From: Bacteroidales bacterium
GTDB lineage: Bacteria; Bacteroidota; Bacteroidia; Bacteroidales; WCHB1-69
Direction: 5' to 3'
Length of the DNA: 64,000 bases
Assembly (NCBI GenBank): GCA_016288655.1
Contig: JAEEKX010000039.1
Location: 42,553-106,552, forward strand
A model generated the notes under the pieces. The model saw nothing but the letters and a program-made list of their open reading frames with translations. It did no database searches and was not told where the DNA came from. The position numbers and the translations under genes were made by a program. Of the stretch, positions 53,643 to 64,000 are shown piece after piece (position 1 is the first letter of the stretch; each line of letters starts with the position of its first letter).

Positions 53643-53659
53643 ACGCCGCCACGGCGTAA
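53641..53659 (+). promoter_or_regulatory. perfect palindrome between rplL and rpoB
   Basis: TTACGCCG-CCA-CGGCGTAA, an eight-bp stem with a three-base loop immediately after the attenuator. It could pair in RNA or be a protein site; neither is shown. Confidence 0.4.
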
Positions 53660-53730
53660 TGTTCCGCGCCCCGGCCCATATTGCCGATACCACCGACCTC
53701 ATCACCATTTTTACAAAAATTCAAAAGTAA
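53659..53730 (+). CDS. possible 23-residue leader ORF before rpoB
   Basis: ATG to TAA encodes MFRAPAHIADTTDLITIFTK plus three residues and ends six bases before the rpoB TTG start. The length and position allow a leader-peptide role, but it may be chance. Confidence 0.2.
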   Translation: MFRAPAHIADTTDLITIFTKIQK

Positions 53731-53736
53731 ATCACA

Positions 53737-57540
<3,804 letters not shown>

Positions 57541-57563
57541 TAACACACAAACCTGTAAAGAAA

Positions 57564-60500
57564 ATGGCTTTTAGAAAAGATACTAATACAAGGAAAGAGT
57601 TCTCCACCATCACGGTGAGCTTGGCGTCGCCCGAGATGATTCTCGAGCAATCGCACGGCGAGGTGATCAAGCCGGAAACCATCAACTATCGGACTTACAA
57701 GCCCGAGCGCGACGGCCTGTTCTGTGAGAAGATCTTCGGTCCCACCAAGGACTGGGAGTGCCACTGCGGTAAGTACAAACGCATCCGTTACAAGGGCGTG
57801 GTGTGCGACCGTTGCGGTGTGGAAGTCACCGAGCGTAAAGTGCGCCGCGAGCGCATGGGCCACATCCAGTTGGTGGTGCCCGTGGCTCACATCTGGTTCT
57901 TCAAGAAGATCGCAGCCCTGCTTGGTATTCCCTCCAAACAGGTGGATGCCATCATCTACTACGAAAAGTACGTGGTGATCCAGCCCGGCGTCGCCCAGGA
58001 GATCAAACTCAATGAGAAGGACAAAGAGGGCATCCAGCCCCTGACGCTGCTCACGGAAGAGGAGTACTTCGAGGTTGTCGATCAACTCCCGCAGGAGAAC
58101 CGTCTGCTCGACGACAACGACCCCAACAAGTTCATCGCCAAGATGGGTGCCGAGGCGCTTTACGACCTCCTCCAGAAGGTCGATCTTGACAAGGAGTCGT
58201 ACGAGTTGCGCGACCGCGCCAACGTGGAGACCTCCCAGCAGAGAAAACAGGACATCCTCAAACGCCTCCAGGTGTTCGAGGCATTCCGCGATTCCCGCAA
58301 ACGCGCGGAGAACAAGCCGGAGTGGATGATTGTGAAGATCATCCCCGTCACTCCGCCGGAACTCCGCCCGCTCGTTCCCCTCGATGGCGGCCGCTTCGCC
58401 ACCTCCGACCTGAACGACCTCTACCGTCGCGTCATCATCCGCAACAACCGTCTGAAGAGACTCATCGAGATCAAGGCCCCCGACGTCATCATGCGTAACG
58501 AAAAACGTATGCTCCAAGAGGCCGTTGATTCCCTCTTCGACAACTCCAAGAAGACCAACTCCGTGAAGACCGAAACCAACCGCGCTCTCAAGTCGTTGTC
58601 CGACAGTTTGAAGGGCAAGCAGGGTCGTTTCCGTCAGAACTTGTTGGGTAAACGTGTGGACTACTCTGGCCGTTCGGTCATCGTGGTCGGTCCCGAACTG
58701 CACATGAACGAGTGCGGTCTGCCGAAAGACATGGCCGCCGAGTTGTTCAAGCCGTTCATCATCCGCAAGATCTTGGAGCGCGGCATCGTGAAGACCGTCA
58801 AATCGGCCAAGAAGATTGTCGATCGCAAGGATCCCCTCATTTGGGACATTCTGGAGAACATCCTGAAGGGTCACCCAGTGCTTTTGAACCGTGCGCCTAC
58901 CTTGCACCGTTTGGGTATCCAGGCCTTCCAGCCCCGTCTGGTCGAAGGCAAGGCCCTCCGTCTGCACCCCCTCGTCTGTACGGCTTTCAACGCCGACTTC
59001 GACGGTGACCAGATGGCTGTGCACGTACCGCTGGGCAATGCCGCCGTGATGGAGGCGCAGATTCTGATGCTCTCTTCGCACAACATCCTCAACCCCGCCA
59101 ACGGCTCCCCGATCACCGTTCCTTCGCAGGACATGGTGTTGGGCCTCTATTACATCACCAAGCCCCTCAAATCGACGGAAGATATGAAGGTGCCCGGCGA
59201 AGGCATGTGCTTCTACTCTCCCGAAGAGGTCATCATCGCCTATAACGAAGGCAAGATCCACCTCAACGCCACCATCAAGTGCCGTGTCAACCTCGAAGGT
59301 GACGGCAAGATGGTGCTCACCGAGACCACCGTGGGCCGCGTGTTGTTCAACCAGGTTGTTCCCGAGAACTACGGCTACATCAACAAATTGCTCACCAAGA
59401 AGGCCCTGCGCGACATCATCGGCAGTGTCTTGCACAAGTGCGGCAACGCAGCCACCACCAAGTTCCTCGACGACGTGATGGGCATGGGATTCCGCATGGC
59501 ATTCGTGGGCGGCCTCTCCTTCAACTTGGGCGACGTGCTCATCCCCGAAGAGAAGGCCGAACTCATCGCCAAGTCCAATGAATTGGTCGATGAGATCCAG
59601 ATGCAGTATGAATACGGTAACATCACCAACACCGAACGTTCCAACCAGATCATCGACGTTTGGACGCACACCAACGCCAACTTGAGTAAGGTGCTGATCA
59701 AGAAGATCGCCGCCGACCGTCAGGGCTTCAACCCGGTGTATATGATGTTGGATTCCGGCGCTCGTGGATCTGAGACCCAGATCCGTCAGTTGGCCGGTAT
59801 GCGTGGTCTGATGGCGAAACCGACGAAGGCGGGTGCCTCCGGCGGCGAAATCATCGAGAACCCGATTCTTTCGAACTTCAAGGAGGGCCTCTCCGTGTTG
59901 GAGTACTTCATCTCCACCCACGGTGCCCGTAAGGGTCTGGCCGATACCGCTCTGAAGACCGCTGACGCAGGTTACCTGACCCGTCGTTTGGTCGATGTCT
60001 CCCACGATGTCATCATCACCGAGGAGGACTGCGGCACCCTGAGAGGTTTGACCATCACCGCATTGAAGAAAAACGAGGAGATCATCGAGACCCTTGGCAA
60101 CCGTCTGCTGGGCCGCGTGACCCTGCACGACGTCTATAACCCGAAGACCAACGAAATCATCGTAAAGGCCGGCGAGGAGTTGACAGAGGACATCTGCCAG
60201 GCCATCGAGGAGTCCGGCATCGAGGAGGTGGAAATCCGTTCGGTGCCCACCTGCGAGTCGAAGCACGGCATCTGCCAGAAGTGCTACGGTCGCAACTTGG
60301 CCACCGGCAAGATGGTGCAGATCGGCGAGGCCGTCGGCGTCATCGCTGCACAGTCCATCGGCGAGCCGGGTACACAGTTGACCCTGCGTACCTTCCACGT
60401 TGGTGGTGTGGCAGGCAACGTTGTCGCCAACAGCCGTATCCAGGCCAACAACGACGGTCTGCTCAGCATCGACGAACTCCGTGCGTTGGAGAAGGTTGAT

Positions 60501-61847
60501 GAGAATGGCAAGACCTACTACATTGTCATCGGTCGTTCCGCCGAGATGAAGATCATCGACGTGAACACCTCCGTGGCTCTCTTCTCCGCCAACATCCCTT
60601 ACGGCGCCAAGTTGTACTTCAAGCACGGCGACAGCGTCAAGAAGGGCGACATCATCGCCGACTGGGATCCGTTCAACGCCGTCATCCTCTCCGAAGTCGC
60701 CGGTAAGATCGACTTCAAGGACATCATCGAGGGCGTCACCTACCGTGTGGAGACCGACGAACAGGCCGGCACGCACGACCGCGTCATTGTGGAGAGCCGT
60801 CTCAAGACCAAGACCCCGACGATTTTGGTCAACGATGCCGAGGGTAACACCATCAAGACGTTCGACATCCCGGTGGGTGCCCGTCTGTCGGTGGAGCCTG
60901 GCGACACCATCGAGTCCGGCGCCATCTTGGTTAAGATTCCGCGTTCCTTCGGCAAGTCGGGCGATATCACCGGCGGTCTGCCGCGTGTCACCGAGTTGTT
61001 CGAGGCCCGTAACCCCTCCGATCCCGCCATCGTCTCCGAAATTGACGGCGTCGTCTCCTTCGAGAAGAAACTCAAACGCGGTAACCGCTGCGTCAGCATC
61101 ACCTCGAAGACCGGCGAAGTAAAACAGTATCTTATCCCCGCCTCCAAGCAGATCCTGGCTCAGGAGAACGACTACGTGAAGGCAGGCACCCCGCTTTCCG
61201 AAGGTGCCCTCACGCCGTCCGACATCTTGAACATCAAAGGTGCCATGAAGGTGCAGGAGTACATCGTCAACGAAATCCAGGAGGTCTATCGTCTGCAAGG
61301 TGTGAAGATCAACGACAAACACTTCGAAGTCATCGTGCGTCAGATGATGCGCAAGATGGAGATCGAAGACCCGGGCGATACCAAGTTCTTGCAGGGTGAG
61401 TTGATCAACAAGGTCGATTTTCAGGAGGAGAACGACAACATCTGGGAGATGAAGGTCGTAACCGACGCCGGCGACAGCACAGAGTTCGTCAAGGGTCAGA
61501 TTGTGACTCCCAAGCAGTTGCGTGATGAGAACTCGCTGTTGAAGCGCCGTGACCAGAAGACTGTGGAGGTGCGCGATGCCAAGCCCGCCACCGGCAAGCC
61601 GATTCTGCAGGGTATCACCCGCGCATCCTTGCAAATCCGTAGTTTCATCTCCGCGGCATCCTTCCAGGAGACCACCAAGGTGCTCACCAACGCCGCCATC
61701 AACGCCCAAGCCGACCATCTGCTGGGTTTGAAGGAGAACGTCATCGTGGGACACCTCATCCCCGCCGGAACGGGCCTGAAGAGATATCAGAACCTTGAGG
61801 TCAGTTCCATGGAGGAATACGAAAGTCTCATGGCTTCCAAAGAGTAA
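57564..61847 (+). CDS. rpoC: RNA polymerase beta' subunit
   Basis: 1427 residues. The N-terminal zinc site [20 protein letters not shown], the catalytic [20 protein letters not shown] holding Mg, the bridge-helix and trigger-loop region [20 protein letters not shown] and the second zinc site [15 protein letters not shown] are all intact. It starts 23 bases after rpoB. A complete antisense open frame (57537-61850) covers the gene but is a codon-usage shadow. Confidence 0.99.
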   Translation: MAFRKDTNTRKEFSTITVSLASPEMILEQSHGEVIKPETINYRTYKPERDGLFCEKIFGPTKDWECHCGKYKRIRYKGVVCDRCGVEVTERKVRRERMGHIQLVVPVAHIWFFKKIAALLGIPSKQVDAIIYYEKYVVIQPGVAQEIKLNEKDKEGIQPLTLLTEEEYFEVVDQLPQENRLLDDNDPNKFIAKMGAEALYDLLQKVDLDKESYELRDRANVETSQQRKQDILKRLQVFEAFRDSRKRAENKPEWMIVKIIPVTPPELRPLVPLDGGRFATSDLNDLYRRVIIRNNRLKRLIEIKAPDVIMRNEKRMLQEAVDSLFDNSKKTNSVKTETNRALKSLSDSLKGKQGRFRQNLLGKRVDYSGRSVIVVGPELHMNECGLPKDMAAELFKPFIIRKILERGIVKTVKSAKKIVDRKDPLIWDILENILKGHPVLLNRAPTLHRLGIQAFQPRLVEGKALRLHPLVCTAFNADFDGDQMAVHVPLGNAAVMEAQILMLSSHNILNPANGSPITVPSQDMVLGLYYITKPLKSTEDMKVPGEGMCFYSPEEVIIAYNEGKIHLNATIKCRVNLEGDGKMVLTETTVGRVLFNQVVPENYGYINKLLTKKALRDIIGSVLHKCGNAATTKFLDDVMGMGFRMAFVGGLSFNLGDVLIPEEKAELIAKSNELVDEIQMQYEYGNITNTERSNQIIDVWTHTNANLSKVLIKKIAADRQGFNPVYMMLDSGARGSETQIRQLAGMRGLMAKPTKAGASGGEIIENPILSNFKEGLSVLEYFISTHGARKGLADTALKTADAGYLTRRLVDVSHDVIITEEDCGTLRGLTITALKKNEEIIETLGNRLLGRVTLHDVYNPKTNEIIVKAGEELTEDICQAIEESGIEEVEIRSVPTCESKHGICQKCYGRNLATGKMVQIGEAVGVIAAQSIGEPGTQLTLRTFHVGGVAGNVVANSRIQANNDGLLSIDELRALEKVDENGKTYYIVIGRSAEMKIIDVNTSVALFSANIPYGAKLYFKHGDSVKKGDIIADWDPFNAVILSEVAGKIDFKDIIEGVTYRVETDEQAGTHDRVIVESRLKTKTPTILVNDAEGNTIKTFDIPVGARLSVEPGDTIESGAILVKIPRSFGKSGDITGGLPRVTELFEARNPSDPAIVSEIDGVVSFEKKLKRGNRCVSITSKTGEVKQYLIPASKQILAQENDYVKAGTPLSEGALTPSDILNIKGAMKVQEYIVNEIQEVYRLQGVKINDKHFEVIVRQMMRKMEIEDPGDTKFLQGELINKVDFQEENDNIWEMKVVTDAGDSTEFVKGQIVTPKQLRDENSLLKRRDQKTVEVRDAKPATGKPILQGITRASLQIRSFISAASFQETTKVLTNAAINAQADHLLGLKENVIVGHLIPAGTGLKRYQNLEVSSMEEYESLMASKE

Positions 61848-61856
61848 CAAATTTTC

Positions 61857-61894
61857 AAGGGGTTGAACAATTCTTTCAACCCCTTGTTTATTTT
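61857..61894 (+). terminator. rpoC terminator
   Basis: AAGGGGTTGAA-CAATTCT-TTCAACCCCTT, an 11-bp stem beginning nine bases after rpoC, followed by GTTTATTTT. DUF3467 lies 24 bases downstream, so termination may be partial. Confidence 0.75.
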
Positions 61895-61918
61895 AAAAAC
61901 TTGAAAAAATAGAAGTTT

Positions 61919-62221
61919 ATGAATCCTCAGGAACAGAAAATCGACATCAACCTCAGTGAAGAGGTGGCGAAAGGCACCTACTCCAACCTGACCATTATCA
62001 CCCACTCCGACAACGAGTTCATCATGGATTTTGTCAACATGATGCCCGGTATGCCGAAAGGCAGCGTCGTATCACGTATCATCATGACGCCCTTGAATGC
62101 CAAGCGGTTGCTCAACGCACTGGCGGACAATGTCCGTAAATTCGAGGAGAAAAACGGCCGCATCGACGAGCGTTCGCAGGGAGTCATTCCCATGGTTGGC
62201 GGCGACGGCGGTTTGGCGTAA
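61919..62221 (+). CDS. DUF3467 domain protein
   Basis: A 100-residue protein with no signal peptide, showing EEVAKGTYSNLTIITHSDNE and FIMDFVNMMPGMPKGSVVSR, which is the DUF3467 pattern. It commonly follows rpoC in Bacteroidota, so a link to transcription or translation is suspected but unproven. Confidence 0.85.
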   Translation: MNPQEQKIDINLSEEVAKGTYSNLTIITHSDNEFIMDFVNMMPGMPKGSVVSRIIMTPLNAKRLLNALADNVRKFEEKNGRIDERSQGVIPMVGGDGGLA

Positions 62222-62478
62222 GGAAGGAAAAAACAGTATAGTAAAAGACAGCACGGCAGATCGGAAACGACCTGCCGTTTTTGTCCTGTGGGGGGGGGCG
62301 CATGCACCGTCTCTACGGAAACAACATATACACCCCTGTCCCAATTCCCACCTTCAACAAATCAACGCATCAACAAATCAATAAAAAATCCCACCCTCTT
62401 CTTGTCATTTTCAATTTTTTTGTATTTTTTGCAGCCAAGAAATGTAAATGAATATTTATATAAATATCTGTTTATATT
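62222..62478. other. AT-rich gap with no gene
   Basis: The 257 bases between DUF3467 and the T9SS fragment contain a nine-G run (62290-62298) followed by GCGCATGCACC, which resembles half of the palindromic repeats downstream, then AT-rich sequence. I see no promoter box in good position and no frame with coding character. Confidence 0.5.
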
Positions 62479-62727
62479 ATGAAATTCTACGACAGGGAAT
62501 GGGAGATGGACTTGCTGGCTGAAAATACCATTCAGAACAATTACCATGTGTTTGCTGTCCTACAGGATTCTCATGTAACTTTAAAGGCAGGCGATGAAAT
62601 CATTCTGACGGATGGATTTCGTGTGGGTAACGGAGGGGTTTTTGTCGCCAAAATTGAGGCATGTGAACCTGATGATGGAGATGGAATGCCAAATCTGACT
62701 GGCATCGGGGAACGCGCCCTGTTGGGT

Positions 62728-62761
62728 GGACGCACGCAGGACGGACGCACGCGGTGCGTCC
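62728..62761 (+). repeat. palindromic repeat inside the T9SS fragment
   Basis: GGACGCAC-GCG-GTGCGTCC (62743-62761), preceded by a direct half-copy GGACGCACGCA (62728-62738). It translates as GGRTQDGRTRCVPT in the linker before the sorting domain. Confidence 0.6.
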
Positions 62762-63009
62762 CTACAGACAACGGTTTGACCATTTACCCGAACCCCACCG
62801 GCGGTACCCTGACGGTGGAATCGGCCAGCCCCATCCGCGAAATCACCGTGTACGACCTGTCGGGCCGGGTGGTTGTTGTGGCGCAAAATTTTGCGCCTCA
62901 ACAATACGCCATCAACGTGTCATCCCTGCAAAACGGCCTCTACCTCCTGAAGGCCGTGACCGACAGCGGCGTGCAGACGGCACGGTTCGTGAAAAAACTG
63001 AAAGGTAAA

Positions 63010-63027
63010 GACAACGCATGCGTTGTC
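63010..63027 (+). repeat. perfect 18-bp palindrome GACAACGCATGCGTTGTC
   Basis: It overlaps the 3' end of the T9SS fragment and is nearly identical to the copy at 63119-63136. Confidence 0.65.
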
Positions 63028-63086
63028 TCAAGGGGTTGGATTATTCTTTGAAATTGTCGTACATTTGCAGGCGCAAAAAATTGTAA

Positions 63087-63106
63087 GGACGAATGATGAT
63101 TCGCCC
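63087..63106 (+). repeat. imperfect palindrome GGACGAAT/ATTCGCCC
   Basis: GGACGAAT-GATG-ATTCGCCC, with one mismatch in the stem, in the gap before the next lipoprotein. It has the same plan as the other two repeats. Confidence 0.55.
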
Positions 63107-63118
63107 CTCCAACGTACA

Positions 63119-63136
63119 GACAACGCATGTGTTGTC
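63119..63136 (+). repeat. second copy of the 18-bp palindrome
   Basis: GACAACGCATGTGTTGTC, one base different from the copy at 63010-63027 and 109 bases downstream of it. Confidence 0.65.
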
Positions 63137-63176
63137 TCTGCCCAACAATTCAACAAACCAACAAAAACCAAACATC

Positions 63177-63716
63177 ATGAAAACACCACCCCTTTTCAAA
63201 AACCTATTTCTCCTCGTGCTGCTGGTAGCGGCGGGGATGTTGGTGTCGTGCGAAAAGCTGGAACAGGCGGAGGAACAGCAGCAGCAAGGCCCGCCCTCTT
63301 ATGCTTCTTCTGATGTGGATTTGCAAGGCACATGGGATTGTATCTCTCTTGTGCCATCGAGTGACACCTGTTACCTTCGGGTTACTTTTTTCGAGCATTA
63401 TTTTTCCACAGACATCAAAGGTTGGTATTATCTGAAACGTTATGAGATGAATCCGCAGTGGCCATCGGGTGGTTATTTTAATGATTGGACGAGATGCAAT
63501 TATTTGATTTACAATGGGGAATTCTATATGTGGAATCGCGAGTTGAGTCCCGTTCAATGGGTGGAAATGCCTTTTTATGCTAATATTCCACCCACCTTTG
63601 ATGCATCTCTTCATGGTGACACATTGGATCTGCAATGTCTGTTCACTCGTGAGAATTGTCCCGATGTGGATTTGCCGGATGAGAGTCATTATACCTTTGT
63701 CAAACTCAACAGATAA
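63177..63716 (+). CDS. lipoprotein, tandem paralogue 1
   Basis: The ATG at 63177 gives 179 residues; the track start lies in the repeat-bearing spacer. The signal peptide NLFLLVLLVAAGMLVSC ends in the lipobox Cys; a Gln/Glu-rich spacer follows. The core LQGTWDCISLVPSSDTCYLR then VTFFEHYFSTD resembles the next gene (GTWEWQA... YLRITFSEHSY), so the two are paralogues. The GTW opening recalls lipocalin-like or META-type beta proteins, but no family is certain. Confidence 0.8.
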   Translation: MKTPPLFKNLFLLVLLVAAGMLVSCEKLEQAEEQQQQGPPSYASSDVDLQGTWDCISLVPSSDTCYLRVTFFEHYFSTDIKGWYYLKRYEMNPQWPSGGYFNDWTRCNYLIYNGEFYMWNRELSPVQWVEMPFYANIPPTFDASLHGDTLDLQCLFTRENCPDVDLPDESHYTFVKLNR

Positions 63717-63719
63717 GCC

Positions 63720-64000
63720 ATGAAAACATTGAGACTTTTTTTCATATTGATGCTGTTGGGTGTTTCTCTTTTCTCTTGTACAAAAGAAGAACCTATTGAC
63801 GAGCCAGATACTCCGACAGAACCTTGTGCAATATGCGGCACATGGGAGTGGCAGGCAGAGCATTCACTGTCTGTACAACCCGGAGAGGGAGACTATCTCA
63901 GGATTACATTCAGTGAGCATAGCTACAGAGTGGAGAGCAACTATTTATATTGCAATGGAGATACGTGTGTTCAACATCCTTGCCAGTTTTACAACCATGA
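63720..64000 (+). CDS. lipoprotein, tandem paralogue 2, cut at right edge
   Basis: Absent from the track because it runs off the window. The ATG at 63720 lies three bases after the previous stop. The signal MKTLRLFFILMLLGVSLFSC is followed by an acidic spacer and CAICGTWEWQAEHSLSVQPG. It shares the GTW and YLR-TF-EH pattern with the preceding gene. The 3' part is not visible. Confidence 0.75.
   Translation, partial: MKTLRLFFILMLLGVSLFSCTKEEPIDEPDTPTEPCAICGTWEWQAEHSLSVQPGEGDYLRITFSEHSYRVESNYLYCNGDTCVQHPCQFYNH

Larger units (their letters stand above)
62479..63051 (+). pseudogene. truncated T9SS cargo (3-coathanger stack remnant plus sorting domain)
   Basis: 190 residues without a signal peptide. 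The N-terminal part (VTLKAGDEIILTDGFRVGNG) looks like the end of a three-coathanger-type beta domain that usually precedes a T9SS sorting domain; the sorting domain follows (LTIYPNPTGGTLTVES to QTARFVKKLK). The normal C-terminus near FVKKLK is extended by 15 residues because an 18-bp palindrome lies in frame. A second palindrome lies between the stack and the sorting domain. Since no export signal is present, it is probably the 3' remnant of a larger gene. Confidence 0.7.

Noticed and set aside
62290-62298. Nine-G run as a phase-variation tract
   Set aside because: It lies in a gap with no gene reading through it and no promoter around it, so no switch can be argued.

Overview
This window comes from a member of the phylum Bacteroidota (Bacteroidetes), most likely Bacteroidales or a close relative. 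The evidence is the many Bacteroidota-type promoter boxes (TAnnTTTG) a few tens of bases before genes, the near absence of Shine-Dalgarno sequences, several type IX secretion system (T9SS) components and cargo with C-terminal sorting domains, a Bacteroidota-type omega subunit, and families almost confined to the phylum (DUF4835/PorD, DUF4296, DUF4468, DUF3467). The species cannot be named from sequence alone. Coding density is high and several neighbouring genes overlap.

Layout. 1-7.7 kb (minus): a cut-off lipoprotein, then dxs, a glycosyltransferase, an LptF/LptG-like permease, an orphan N-terminal transketolase subunit, a hypothetical protein, a HIT hydrolase and greA. 7.7-17.4 kb (minus): an apparent operon of a TonB-dependent receptor, a 1557-residue T9SS cargo and a PorV/PorQ-like barrel, closed by a 12-bp-stem hairpin. 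17.5-20.6 kb: a small membrane protein and mutS from back-to-back promoters. 20.6-27.8 kb (minus): bamD, rpoZ, coaBC, porD, recN, an outer-membrane barrel, a DUF4468 protein and an MbnP-like lipoprotein. 27.8-34.9 kb: comEC, a LytTR regulator with a degenerate receiver, mnmG, ybeY, three tRNAs (Arg-CCT, Cys-GCA, Thr-CGT), aroK and a strikingly Cys-rich lipoprotein. 34.9-42.2 kb: mazG, a PorE-like protein, small envelope genes, an AT-rich spacer with DnaA-box-like 9-mers, an orphan FecCD permease, thpR and a T9SS cargo. 42.4-50.3 kb: a PLP aminotransferase, P-loop kinase, radical SAM protein, rfbC, folA, DUF4296 lipoprotein, prs, rnhA, two lipoproteins (one Rieske-like) and purine nucleoside phosphorylase. 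50.4-62.2 kb (plus): the secE-nusG-rplKAJL-rpoBC cluster with a hairpin between rplL and rpoB, then DUF3467. 62.2-64 kb: an accessory end with a T9SS cargo fragment, small palindromic repeats and two related lipoproteins.

How it fits together. Much of the window is envelope biology: BamD, an LptF/G permease, PorD, PorE, PorV-like and TonB transport, with T9SS cargos that would use that route. The rest is information processing (RNA polymerase, ribosomal proteins, MutS, RecN, GreA, tRNA modification) and precursor supply (Dxs, CoaBC, PRPP, shikimate, folate). Genes left of about 33 kb run mostly leftward and genes right of about 42 kb mostly rightward, which fits, but does not prove, a replication origin between them. 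No CRISPR array, transposase, integrase or rRNA gene was seen.
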